From assembly GCA_019720755.1 (NCBI GenBank), contig CP081303.1, positions 4,026,501 through 4,090,500 of the forward strand: a DNA stretch of 64,000 nucleotides. Direction: 5' to 3'. Under the pieces are notes generated by a model. That model had not been told where the DNA came from, made no database searches, and saw only the letters and a program-made list of their open reading frames with translations. Positions 55,775-64,000 of this stretch are shown here, piece after piece. Origin of the DNA: Prolixibacteraceae bacterium (GTDB taxonomy: Bacteria > Bacteroidota > Bacteroidia > Bacteroidales > Prolixibacteraceae). How positions within the stretch are numbered: the first letter of the stretch is position 1; each line of letters opens with the position of its first letter. The position numbers were made by a program, and so were the translations under genes.

Positions 55775-57073
55775 TTATTTTCCGATATTTTTTAATTCAC
55801 TCCAAATCAGTTCTTCTGGTAAGTTTACCAATCTACTAAATTCTGTCACATAAACACCTTTAACAATAGCATCAGGGATAATAGATACTATTTGAATAAT
55901 TTTATTAAATATGGCAGTGTTATCCATCCCTAGAGACTCTTTTATTGGATAAAGTGTCTCTACTAAAAAGTGGAGCCAATCTTTCGAATTGGTAATATGG
56001 TCTTCGATAATGGAAGTTCTTTGGTCTTTAAGGTAATGTGTTAGGTTTTCACTTTGAGTATCCACAATCTTTACATTGACTCCTTCGTGAATTAAGATAG
56101 AAATTCTATTGTAACATTCAAGTACAGAGCTCATACTTTTATCACTCCAAAGAGTTATACTGTTCGTGAATCGAGTAATCTGTTTAATCTGTTTATTTGA
56201 TAATGTCCCTTGAGGGATGAATACGGAATTCTGTTGTTGGTTTGAAAACAGGTAAAGCATTTCCAAAGGATGGCTTATAATATGACAGCACTTCTTCTTT
56301 AGGCTATCTCCTTTGGCTTGGAAAAGCCCTAGTATCTCTTTTTCAGATTGAAATGAAGGATTGTCTGAAAGTATTTTAAAACCCTCTTGACTATCCATAT
56401 TGTTTAAGTTTATACTACAAAAACCAGAGACCCTTCCTGCAATAGAGTGAATTGGAAATATCAATTCATTACGAAAAAAATCATCCATTTCATTTTCTCC
56501 TTCAGATACCAAAGAGGTTGAGACAATAATCTCCTTCTTAAATCCTTTTGAGGTAAGTGTTTTATAAAGATTGTCTCCTTTAGAAATAGATAGTCCGATG
56601 TGATAATTCTCGATCATATCTTCTGTGATATTCCATTTTTGTAGAAAAGGGATAAATCCTGGATGGTTGTTCGAGGTTTTCAGATTTTTCAAAAGAGAGT
56701 TGTAATACCCTTGTGTCCAAGTTAAGATAACCTGTCTAGCTTCTCTCTCCTTTCTTCTTAATGCTGCTTCTGGAGACTCCTCTTCTTCTTCGTATTCGAT
56801 GTGATATCTTTTTGCTAATACCCTGATCGCATCAAAGAAATTAATTCTTTGAAACTTCATTACAAAGCCTATAGAATCTCCTGCTTCACCACAACCAAAA
56901 CACTTAAATATTCCTTTGGCAGGAGATACTGTAAAAGAGGGCGTTTTTTCATTATGAAAAGGACAAAGTCCTAAAAGGTTGACTCCTCTTTTTCGGAGAT
57001 CTACCTCTTCACCTACTACCTCTTCTATTTTGGCAGTATCGATAACCTTGTCTATTGTCGATTGATCTATCAT
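55775..57073 (-). CDS. DnaG paralogue with canonical zinc domain but dead TOPRIM core
   Basis: The 432-aa protein opens like a textbook DnaG: GVNLLGLCPFHNEKTPSF and FKCFGCGEAGD (Cys37, His40, Cys58, Cys61). The polymerase core then aligns almost residue for residue with the downstream dnaG but has lost key residues. Glu267 of EGYTD is Ser, DGD (311-313) is DKS, IGFGGR is SGFCSI, and the later DPD motif is gone. It ends where dnaG has its helicase-binding region, after ELIWSELKNIGK. The reading frame is open and intact, so it is a maintained pseudoenzyme rather than debris. Likely a partner or regulator of DnaG. Confidence 0.85.
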   Translation of the reverse strand: MIDQSTIDKVIDTAKIEEVVGEEVDLRKRGVNLLGLCPFHNEKTPSFTVSPAKGIFKCFGCGEAGDSIGFVMKFQRINFFDAIRVLAKRYHIEYEEEEESPEAALRRKEREARQVILTWTQGYYNSLLKNLKTSNNHPGFIPFLQKWNITEDMIENYHIGLSISKGDNLYKTLTSKGFKKEIIVSTSLVSEGENEMDDFFRNELIFPIHSIAGRVSGFCSINLNNMDSQEGFKILSDNPSFQSEKEILGLFQAKGDSLKKKCCHIISHPLEMLYLFSNQQQNSVFIPQGTLSNKQIKQITRFTNSITLWSDKSMSSVLECYNRISILIHEGVNVKIVDTQSENLTHYLKDQRTSIIEDHITNSKDWLHFLVETLYPIKESLGMDNTAIFNKIIQIVSIIPDAIVKGVYVTEFSRLVNLPEELIWSELKNIGK

Positions 57074-57178
57074 TGCAAGAAGTGTTAACTTTAATACAAA
57101 ATAACAAAAGATATTGTCAACAAAAAACTTAGCTGTTGTATCTTTTGGTGTGAAGCGTATACAGTCGTGAAAAAATCG

Positions 57179-57186
57179 TACTTTTG
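57179..57186 (+). promoter_or_regulatory. -7 element before ribE
   Basis: TACTTTTG matches TAnnTTTG 31 bases before the ribE ATG, in the divergent region shared with the primase operon. Confidence 0.5.
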
Positions 57187-57217
57187 GATTAATAAATAGT
57201 AATTTAAAGCATAGCTT

Positions 57218-57823
57218 ATGTTTTCAGGTATTGTAGAGGGGATGGGAACGGTTGTTTCTATCGAACAAGAAAAAGAAAATTATCACTTCACTCTGGCGTG
57301 TAACTTTGTTGATGAGTTGAAGATTGATCAAAGTATTGCCCACAATGGTGTATGTATGACAGTTGTTTCTCTTACAGATACCACTTATACTGTAACGGCA
57401 ATTAAGGAGACATTAGAGAAGACAAATCTTCGTACATGGGAAGTTGGTTCGAAAGTGAATCTAGAAAGAAGCATGCCAATGAATGGCCGATTAGATGGAC
57501 ATATTGTTCAGGGCCACGTAGATCAAACTGCTACCTGTATGAAGATTGAAGAGGTAGATGGTAGCTGGTACTTTACTTTCCATTATGCGTTTGATAAGGA
57601 GATGGCACAAAAAGGGTATATGACAGTCGAAAAAGGTTCTGTTACAGTAAACGGAACTAGCCTAACGGTCGTAAATTCGAAGGATGATTCATTCCAAGTA
57701 GCAATTATCCCTTATACCCACGAACATACAAACTTTCATACCTTCAAGGAAGGGTCTGTGATTAATATTGAATTTGATATTATAGGTAAGTATCTAAGTA
57801 AGATGATGACCTATCAATCATAA
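57218..57823 (+). CDS. ribE: Riboflavin synthase, alpha chain
   Basis: The 201-aa enzyme has two lumazine-binding barrels, each starting with a recognisable motif: MFSGIVEGMGTV with HNGVCMTVV, and LDGHIVQGHVDQTA with VNGTSLTVV. It dismutates two 6,7-dimethyl-8-ribityllumazine molecules to riboflavin. Full length, cytoplasmic. No FMN-riboswitch leader is seen; the 5' region is under 40 bases from the likely start site. A strong terminator follows. Confidence 0.96.
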   Translation: MFSGIVEGMGTVVSIEQEKENYHFTLACNFVDELKIDQSIAHNGVCMTVVSLTDTTYTVTAIKETLEKTNLRTWEVGSKVNLERSMPMNGRLDGHIVQGHVDQTATCMKIEEVDGSWYFTFHYAFDKEMAQKGYMTVEKGSVTVNGTSLTVVNSKDDSFQVAIIPYTHEHTNFHTFKEGSVINIEFDIIGKYLSKMMTYQS

Positions 57824-57825
57824 AT

Positions 57826-57857
57826 AAAAAGAGAGTGAATCACTTCACTCTCTTTTT
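57826..57857. terminator. Bidirectional terminator
   Basis: A perfect 14-bp stem (57826-57839 with 57844-57857), flanked by A and T tracts, between the convergent ribE and lipoprotein genes. Confidence 0.92.
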
Positions 57858-57860
57858 ATT

Positions 57861-58292
57861 TTATTTCTTTTTTTCTGTGTTGGGTTCTCCTCTATAATCT
57901 TCAGGTGTTATATCTTTCACATCACAATAGTCTAGATATGATTTCCATCCAATTCCAATTACAGAGTTGTCTTCCAATACCACAGGGGTCAACTCATTCA
58001 TATTGATCTTTCCATCTGCAGATATTTTATCTGTGTAAAACCATAGGGTGGTAACTACACTTCCATTCTTAAGTGTGTTAATTGTTTTGTAATAAGGGTT
58101 ATTATATAACTGACCAAACTCTGTTGTGGTCTTTGTTATTCCTTTTGTCAAAGCCAATACTTCATCTTGGCTCATGCCAGCTTCCACTTTGATTAGATTC
58201 ATCTTATTTTTAGTGCGCAGTTTTCCTGTTGTTGAACAAGAAGAAGCTATTATTAGAATAATAAAAGATGTTAGTAAATGGATATTTCTCAT
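57861..58292 (-). CDS. Small lipoprotein, BamE/DUF3192-like
   Basis: The 143-aa protein has a lipoprotein signal (IILIIASSCSTTG, Cys19). The next segment, MNLIKVEAGMSQDEVLALTKG, then strands NPYYKTINTLKNGSVVTTLWFYTDK, resembles the small SmpA/BamE-like fold (helix-helix-strands, with the GMSxxEV start). The C-terminus is charged. It may be an envelope assembly or stability factor. The assignment rests on a short motif only. Confidence 0.55.
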   Translation of the reverse strand: MRNIHLLTSFIILIIASSCSTTGKLRTKNKMNLIKVEAGMSQDEVLALTKGITKTTTEFGQLYNNPYYKTINTLKNGSVVTTLWFYTDKISADGKINMNELTPVVLEDNSVIGIGWKSYLDYCDVKDITPEDYRGEPNTEKKK

Positions 58293-58529
58293 TTTCTGTC
58301 GTTTTGTGACCTATATCATTTTCGATAGTGGTCTTTTTTGTACTCTACAGTTTCTCTCTATGTTGTATTAGTCACTGTATAATATCTCGTAATGCAAAGA
58401 TATACAACTCTATATAAATAAAACGTATTGCAAACTAAAATGTTTTTTATGAAAATAAAAAATCGTTTTATTATAGCATATATAAGTCCTAGAGTCAAAT
58501 ACTATGTTAAATAATATTTATAAAAAAAA

Positions 58530-58552
58530 CTCTCAGATCCAATTACTGAGAG
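58530..58552 (-). terminator. Terminator of the coiled-coil protein gene
   Basis: CTCTCAG (58530-58536) pairs with CTGAGAG (58546-58552). On the minus strand a U8 tract follows. Confidence 0.75.
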
Positions 58553-58567
58553 CTTCATGATACGTTA

Positions 58568-59458
58568 TTATTTTATTTCTAGATTCGTTTCTCCAATATT
58601 ATTGCCATCTGTAAAGATATGTACAATATACTTACCTTTCGAAAGAGGTGGCTTGTTTGTATTATCCCAATAGATAGAAACAGGAAGAGCTTCTCCTTCA
58701 TAATTGATGGTTCTTACTGCACTATATTGGATATTTGAATCTTCAAATTTAAAAGTGTTGTCTTCGTTCTCCAATAGAAGATTTTCAAAAGGATCCATGA
58801 TACGAATATAGATCTGTTTCTCACCTCTTTTAGCTGCCACATTCTTAGAAAGAGTAAAAGTCACTTTTAACTTTTCGATCTTACGTGCTTTATGATTTTC
58901 TTTTCCTTTTTTGTTGATACCAACAGCTTGGATGTTTAGAGCTTCTAAAGCAGCTGCGATTGAAATTTTTTCTTTTAACTCTTCGTTTGTTTTAGAGAGT
59001 TTTTGATTCTTCTGACTGACAGAAGCAATCTTCTTTTTTACTTGATTATTCTCAGCAAGAAGTGCAGCGTTCTTTTTATTTAAAGAATCAATTTGAACAA
59101 TGTAGTTACGCATTATCTTCCGAAGAGTTGTAACCTCTTTACGATATCTTGATATTTGTTTGTAGCTTGTTTTCTTAACCTGCTCTACTTCAGTTAATAA
59201 TTGCCTTACTTGTTCTGAAGCCATTTCTAGGTTATGAGTCAAGGTATCATTTTCTACAGTTAAAGAGTCATATCCTAAAGCCATTTGCTGGAGTTCTATT
59301 GTAATAGAGTCTTTCTCTTGCCCCATCTCATTTAAGATCTCATTATGTTGGCTTTTTTCTACGAAAAATAAAACTATCATAATTGCCAATACTATTGAAA
59401 GTATAATGACAAGGATATTTTTTTTCTTCTCAGTATTGTTCATATTGTCTTTTAGCAT
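58568..59458 (-). CDS. Membrane-anchored coiled-coil protein
   Basis: The protein is about 296 aa from the ATG at 59458; the ATG at 59443 is also possible. The frame reaches a TTG at 59551, but that lies within the region of an exact promoter (59494-59524), so the shorter start is preferred. A transmembrane helix (NILVIILSIVLAIMIVLFFVE) is followed by about 150 residues of coiled coil. A C-terminal beta domain (about 195-296: KLKVTFTLSKNVAAKRGEKQIYIRIMDP) is shared with other Bacteroidota envelope proteins. The topology suggests a periplasmic spacer protein. Function unknown. Confidence 0.75.
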   Translation of the reverse strand: MLKDNMNNTEKKKNILVIILSIVLAIMIVLFFVEKSQHNEILNEMGQEKDSITIELQQMALGYDSLTVENDTLTHNLEMASEQVRQLLTEVEQVKKTSYKQISRYRKEVTTLRKIMRNYIVQIDSLNKKNAALLAENNQVKKKIASVSQKNQKLSKTNEELKEKISIAAALEALNIQAVGINKKGKENHKARKIEKLKVTFTLSKNVAAKRGEKQIYIRIMDPFENLLLENEDNTFKFEDSNIQYSAVRTINYEGEALPVSIYWDNTNKPPLSKGKYIVHIFTDGNNIGETNLEIK

Positions 59459-59493
59459 GGTGTTCACTTCTTTGATATGTGATAACGTGTATA

Positions 59494-59524
59494 CAAAAAT
59501 AGAAAGAAAAACTACCCATGCAAA
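59494..59524 (-). promoter_or_regulatory. Promoter (TTTG-N19-TATTTTTG)
   Basis: On the minus strand TTTG (59521-59524) and TATTTTTG (59494-59501) are exactly 19 bases apart, the same spacing as at 33810-33840. It fixes the start of the coiled-coil protein downstream of 59490. Confidence 0.8.
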
Positions 59525-59620
59525 TGCTTCTGACTCATATCTAAAGAGCAATCTGATGATATACTAGATACATTTATTCTCTTTTTTTTGAATATAAATA
59601 CCATAATTATCCGTAGAATA

Positions 59621-59656
59621 AGAAAGAGGATGCCTAATTATGGACATCCTCTTTCT
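59621..59656 (-). terminator. Terminator of the beta-helix gene
   Basis: A perfect 12-bp stem (59621-59632 with 59645-59656, 12-nt loop) lies just past the stop of the leftward gene. Confidence 0.8.
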
Positions 59657-59679
59657 ACTTATAACTTATTGATTAAATG

Positions 59680-62238
59680 TTATCTTAGAAATTCAACTGT
59701 AATCTCTTCTTGTCCTCTAAGAATTAATGCAATACATCTTTTTTTAGAATCAATTCTATTAAATATTTTTAGTAATTTTTTCGTGTTTGAGACCTTATTT
59801 TTATCTATTGCTAGAATTACATCATCTATCTCAAACCCCCATTTTTTTAATTTACTATCCTTTTTAAATTTTTGTATAATAACACCTGAGATCTCTTTTG
59901 AACCATATGCAGTTTGTTCTGATGGAGTGCTTAGGTTCTTAAGTTGTGCTCCGTTAAAGCGAAGCGTTTTGTCTGCCTTTCTCACATTATTAAAGAAACT
60001 AGATGGGAGTGCTATTTTAGGTTCTGGAGCTAATTTCTTAAGTCTTTCAACTGTTACACCAAATCCATTCATTGGAAAGTTCATATATCCTAAAAGAATT
60101 GCTGGAGAATCACTTTTTACAGTAAAGTCACCATTTAAAGGATCAACAAAATCAGCATTGCCAATTAAACTATGCTCATCTTGACAGGTCCATTCCTGAA
60201 TAGAACTTGCTGGTACCGCCTCTTTGTATGTTGGATTGTGAAAAAGAGTCTTATCTAGTCGTCCTGCCCACTTGGTAGGATATGTTGCTACATAGCTTTT
60301 ACCAATAATAATGTTTGAACGAAATTGATCATATGTAGGAGCTGGATATGGGACATTACATGTATAATAGTTAAATATGATATTGTTATATACATTTCGA
60401 TGATATCCTTCTCTAGTTTTCATTCCACCTTTAAGACAAAGGTTATTGTATATCTCGTAGTTGGTGGAGCCATCATCTAGATCGACATCCCAGCCATTAT
60501 CACACATCCAAAAGTTGTTACGCATTACAATTGTTTGATATGCGTCCCAAACTGATACATCGTGCCACCTATCGTTCATTGCTTTTATACGATGTGTTCC
60601 ATCTTTTAGTTTTTGGTATGAACCATTTGGGCTTGCTGAATGCCAAAAACGATCACGTCCCCAAGAATTATATGCTCCGTGATCGCCAGTCTCTAGTACC
60701 GTTTCAAAGCATTTATTCCACTCGATCAAGTGACCTCCCCAACAACCATCACATACATTGATTGCTGCACGTGGAACATGGTATATGGTGTTGTGTCTGA
60801 TAGTAATACGTGAACTCATCGCAATATTTACTCCAGAAGTTTGTTTTTCAACCCTACCACATTGAGTCATCAAACATTGTTCTACGATACAATCTGCAGG
60901 ATAATCAATGCTTTTAGGCCCGGGAATAGTATCCACTTTGTCAAATTCGATACGTTGTTGACCATAGCTGAAAAGAGGATCTCTGACAGCTTGAGGAGAA
61001 CCAACAAAATTGATGTCGGTGGCACCATTATGATGGAAGTAGCATTCTGATATTTTTACTCTTCTGTTGTAACCATCCACAAATATTGCATTACCTCCTA
61101 ATTGCATAAATGTACAATTTCGAACTGTAATATTTTCAGCTCCTGTGATGTAAAATGCTCCTCCACGATAGATGGTCCAATCAGAACGAACCAGAGGCTC
61201 CTTATTTTCCATAAATGTTCGCTTTGTCCCAGTAAACGTTATACCATCGAAAACGATATTAGAAACAGCATTCTTAAAATGGCGCATCTCTGCATGGTAA
61301 ACTACTCCGTTGCCTCCATGAAAGTCTGCATTCACCTTTTTTTCATAAAAGTCACCAGTAATTTCGACTAAAGATTTTGTCTGCTGAACCACCTCTACCG
61401 TCATATCATCAATAGACGTTTTGGGATCAGGAATATAATAGATCGTTCCATCTTTTTGATCGTAAAACCATTCATTTGGAGCATCTAGTTCTTCATATAT
61501 ATTTTCAATCATCCGAAATGATTTATGAACGACGTTGATAGTATTTACTCTATTATTCTGCCAACCGCCAATAAATTCAAGTTCACCATTTGGTTTTTTG
61601 CCTGTTACTTCATAATGAATATCACCCCATTTTGCTTTGTGCATGGCATGCATATAAGCCCCCGTTGGATTCTTCCAATTTCTACTTTTAGAGATATCCC
61701 AAGCATCTGATGCTCCTCCATTGAAAGGTTCGGTATGTTTCTCTTTGCCATTTGTTTTACCTACATCAGAAACTTTATAATTGGGATAACGTGCCATTCG
61801 TTGCATCTTCCCATTGACAATTAATTGATCTATTGTATACTTGAGGTCAACCTTTGCCTTATAGATATTGTTTTTATATTTTTCCCATTTGAGGTTCAAT
61901 GTCTGTGCTGAAGTAATGGTCACTTTATCTCCATCAACAGCTTTAATAAATACAGGTACTTCAGGTGTCCCACTATCATCACTTCCTATTTTGATAGGTT
62001 TCTCGAGTCTATATACTCCTTCATGAATCCAGATATAAGATCCTTTAGAAGGATACTTCTTACTCTCTCGAAGAATATCAATCGCTTTTTGAATAGAACG
62101 TACAGGATGTTTTAGGGTCCCATTATGACTGTCATTACCTTTTAATGACACATGAATATCTTTGGCAAATGTAGTTGTAACGACGATGCATAACAAAGTA
62201 GAAATTAGCATACACTGCCTTGTAAATAATTTCAACAT
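59680..62238 (-). CDS. Secreted right-handed beta-helix protein with C-terminal PDZ domain
   Basis: The 852-aa protein has a signal peptide ending near TTTFAK. Its first segment (KDIHVSLKGNDSHNGTLKHPVRSIQKAIDIL) is the standard N-cap of secreted beta-helix enzymes. Parallel beta-helix coils rich in Asn follow to about residue 690 (NITVRNCTFMQLGGNAIFVDGY, ITIRHNTIYHVPRAAINVCDG, VMRNNFWMCDNGWDVDL). Residues about 770-852 form a PDZ domain (SGVIIQKFKKDSKLKKWGFEIDDVILAIDKNKV). Beta-helix proteins of this kind usually bind or cleave polysaccharides. The neighbouring sulfatase, 65 bases upstream on the same strand, suggests a sulfated glycan. Substrate unknown. Confidence 0.82.
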   Translation of the reverse strand: MLKLFTRQCMLISTLLCIVVTTTFAKDIHVSLKGNDSHNGTLKHPVRSIQKAIDILRESKKYPSKGSYIWIHEGVYRLEKPIKIGSDDSGTPEVPVFIKAVDGDKVTITSAQTLNLKWEKYKNNIYKAKVDLKYTIDQLIVNGKMQRMARYPNYKVSDVGKTNGKEKHTEPFNGGASDAWDISKSRNWKNPTGAYMHAMHKAKWGDIHYEVTGKKPNGELEFIGGWQNNRVNTINVVHKSFRMIENIYEELDAPNEWFYDQKDGTIYYIPDPKTSIDDMTVEVVQQTKSLVEITGDFYEKKVNADFHGGNGVVYHAEMRHFKNAVSNIVFDGITFTGTKRTFMENKEPLVRSDWTIYRGGAFYITGAENITVRNCTFMQLGGNAIFVDGYNRRVKISECYFHHNGATDINFVGSPQAVRDPLFSYGQQRIEFDKVDTIPGPKSIDYPADCIVEQCLMTQCGRVEKQTSGVNIAMSSRITIRHNTIYHVPRAAINVCDGCWGGHLIEWNKCFETVLETGDHGAYNSWGRDRFWHSASPNGSYQKLKDGTHRIKAMNDRWHDVSVWDAYQTIVMRNNFWMCDNGWDVDLDDGSTNYEIYNNLCLKGGMKTREGYHRNVYNNIIFNYYTCNVPYPAPTYDQFRSNIIIGKSYVATYPTKWAGRLDKTLFHNPTYKEAVPASSIQEWTCQDEHSLIGNADFVDPLNGDFTVKSDSPAILLGYMNFPMNGFGVTVERLKKLAPEPKIALPSSFFNNVRKADKTLRFNGAQLKNLSTPSEQTAYGSKEISGVIIQKFKKDSKLKKWGFEIDDVILAIDKNKVSNTKKLLKIFNRIDSKKRCIALILRGQEEITVEFLR

Positions 62239-62303
62239 ATTAATTTGATTGGGTTTAATTAATTTAACTTGTGAGATTTATTAACGGAATTATCATTTAA
62301 AGG

Positions 62304-63926
62304 TCAATCATTCCAATGATCCTTTATAGATTTTTCAATAAGAGGGTATCTTTTATCCTTCTCATTTAGATCTGTTCTTAACTTCACTAACCGTTGTTTT
62401 AATTCGATAATGATATCGCTGTATGCTGGATTTTTATAGCGATTATCCATTTCGCATGGATCTTCTTTGAGGTCATAAAATTCCCATGCAACAGGAGTAT
62501 TCATCTGGGCTAAGCTCTCTTTCTTCGATCGTGATCCCCTTTTTTGTGATTTATAATTTTGTCCATAGAATAGAATCAACTTATATCGTTTAGTTCTTAT
62601 CCCAAAATGGGCAGGGTTACAATGATTGTGTGCCATATGCATCCAATAACGATAGTAAGTTTCTTGTTGCCATCCTTCTGGCTCTTCTCCTGTTTCAAGG
62701 ATATATTTAAAACTGTGTCCTTGCATCTTCGAAGGGACACTACCTCCTGCTAGCTCAATGATTGTTGGAGCAAAATCAGTATTGTTAATGATTGCTTGAG
62801 TTTTGGTGTTTGGTTTGATCATTTTTGGATAACGCACTAAAAATGGCATTCTCATAGACTCTTCGTAAATCCATCTTTTATCTATATAATCATGCTCACC
62901 TAAATTAAATCCTTGATCTCCAGTATAGATGATGATCGTTTTTTCCATTAAATCATGTTTTTCTAGATAATCAAAGATTCTCTTTACATTATCATCTACT
63001 CCTTTCACGCAACGTAGATATCGTTTCAAATACTCCTGATATGCTTCATGTTTGTATTCTATATCAGATAAGGATTTATCGATATCCATGTGTTGTCCCA
63101 TATTTCGAACAATATTTCGACGTCCAACACTTGATCCTATGATGTCTATTAAAGAGTCGTTGATCCCTCGTGTAGCGATTGAACCGTGGTTTGCTTGATA
63201 GTACATACTTGCAGGTTCAGGAATGACGGTGTTTTCTAGATAGTTGTTATATTTGGGGTTAAACTCAAACATGTCATGAGGTGCCTTAAAATGGTGCATC
63301 AGAAAAAAAGGTTTATTCGGATCTCTTTTATTTTCCAACCACTCTAATGAGATATTAGTAACAATATCAGAAGAGTGTCCATTGTATTGATGCCCTCTTA
63401 TAGAATCGACTTTGTGTCTATTCTTCTTGATTTGTGTTTTTTTGTAGTTGTTCTTTTCATAAAGAACAGGATCGAAGTAACTTCCTTGGTTATAGAATAC
63501 ATTGTAGTAATCAAAGGCTTCTGGTGCTTGATGAAGATGCCATTTGCCGACCACTGCAGTTTCGTAGCCTAGTTGATGCATTTCTTGAGCCAAATATTGT
63601 CTTTTAATAGGTAATTTTCCTGCTAAATCGAGGACCCCATTGGTTTGACTGTATTGACCTGTCATAATACATGCTCGAGATGGAGTACAGATAGAGTTCG
63701 TACAAAATGCATTCTTGAACAATATGCCTTCTTTTGCTAATCTATCTATCGTTGGTGTTGGGTTCAAAGGTGCAAGCCTGCTCTGATACGCCCCAATAGC
63801 TTGGCTTGTATGGTCATCCGACATGATAAATAGAATATTCGGACGCTGCTTCTTTTTTTTACAGAATGCTCCGAAAGAGAGGAGCAAAAGAGCGATAAGA
63901 ATAGTCGACTTCTTTCTTGTATTCAT
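62304..63926 (-). CDS. S1 family sulfatase
   Basis: The 540-aa protein has a signal peptide (ILIALLLLSFGAFC) followed by RPNILFIMSDDHTSQAIGAY, the metal-binding start of the alkaline-phosphatase-like fold. CTPSR at residues 80-84 is the formylglycine maturation motif (Cys80), so an anaerobic or aerobic maturase must exist elsewhere. VVGKWHLHQ and IYTGDQGFNLGEHDYIDKRWIYEES complete the active site. It removes sulfate esters from glycans in the periplasm or outside. It is first in an operon with the beta-helix protein. Confidence 0.95.
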   Translation of the reverse strand: MNTRKKSTILIALLLLSFGAFCKKKKQRPNILFIMSDDHTSQAIGAYQSRLAPLNPTPTIDRLAKEGILFKNAFCTNSICTPSRACIMTGQYSQTNGVLDLAGKLPIKRQYLAQEMHQLGYETAVVGKWHLHQAPEAFDYYNVFYNQGSYFDPVLYEKNNYKKTQIKKNRHKVDSIRGHQYNGHSSDIVTNISLEWLENKRDPNKPFFLMHHFKAPHDMFEFNPKYNNYLENTVIPEPASMYYQANHGSIATRGINDSLIDIIGSSVGRRNIVRNMGQHMDIDKSLSDIEYKHEAYQEYLKRYLRCVKGVDDNVKRIFDYLEKHDLMEKTIIIYTGDQGFNLGEHDYIDKRWIYEESMRMPFLVRYPKMIKPNTKTQAIINNTDFAPTIIELAGGSVPSKMQGHSFKYILETGEEPEGWQQETYYRYWMHMAHNHCNPAHFGIRTKRYKLILFYGQNYKSQKRGSRSKKESLAQMNTPVAWEFYDLKEDPCEMDNRYKNPAYSDIIIELKQRLVKLRTDLNEKDKRYPLIEKSIKDHWND

Positions 63927-64000
63927 CCTACACGTTATATTGGTTTGCGCAACGCAATATAGGTGTAGATTCGCTGTTATTTTGTTGTTTTTATTACAAA

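Noticed and set aside
59588-60184. A 198-codon plus-strand frame
   Set aside because: It lies antisense to the 3' end of the beta-helix gene and shows no family features.

Overview
The window is 64 kb of a low-GC Bacteroidota chromosome. The evidence is a SusC/SusD/SusE outer-membrane glycan system, a type IX secretion (T9SS) C-terminal sorting domain on an amylase, DUF5686, DUF5020 and SPOR-domain proteins, and promoters of the phylum type (TTTG, 18-19 nt, TAnnTTTG). The gene mix (GH29, GH20, sulfatase, beta-helix proteins) suggests a glycan-degrading, probably marine member of the Bacteroidales/Marinilabiliales. That placement is inference. I found no rRNA, tRNA, CRISPR array, intact insertion sequence or prophage.

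Layout. 0-12 kb: a DUF5686 outer-membrane protein, a flavin reductase-like protein, an M3 peptidase, two convergent truncated genes (6.5-7.6 kb), a SPOR protein, a beta-barrel, a Sel1-repeat protein and a lipoprotein. 12-33 kb: a starch/maltodextrin utilisation locus. Its leftward arm encodes a maltose-type MFS importer, beta-phosphoglucomutase, GH65 phosphorylase, a GH13 SusA-like enzyme and a GH31 alpha-glucosidase. A LacI-type regulator follows, and the rightward arm encodes SusC, SusD, SusE and a T9SS-exported GH13 amylase. The logic is: the secreted amylase cuts starch, SusCDE bind and import the pieces, periplasmic GH13/GH31 trim them, the MFS protein imports maltose, and phosphorolysis (GH65 then PgmB) yields glucose plus glucose-6-phosphate. 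CAAACGTTTG palindromes before both arms are the likely LacI-type operators.

33-49 kb is mainly housekeeping: a COG2509-like FAD protein, PheS, an ArsF-like thioredoxin-fold protein, an operon of three cyclophilin-type isomerases (one fused to a dead trypsin-like domain), a sirtuin, ComF, a GH20 hexosaminidase, IspD, and a DUF5020 channel followed by a purine-type permease. 49-64 kb: a CDF metal exporter, a GH29 fucosidase with a DUF3859-like partner, D-lactate dehydrogenase, a tandem pair of DnaG-type primases, riboflavin synthase, a small lipoprotein, a coiled-coil membrane protein, and a beta-helix/PDZ protein next to a sulfatase.

The most unusual signal is the primase pair. The upstream gene has a textbook CHC2 zinc-binding domain, but its TOPRIM metal ligands are destroyed and it lacks the helicase-binding tail. 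The downstream gene has an intact catalytic core but a diverged zinc-binding domain. This complementary decay suggests a two-subunit primase. Other notable items are two intergenic arrays of 11-bp-period repeats with inverted arms, a palindrome before susC that is both operator-like and terminator-like, and a U-tract leader before the FAD protein.
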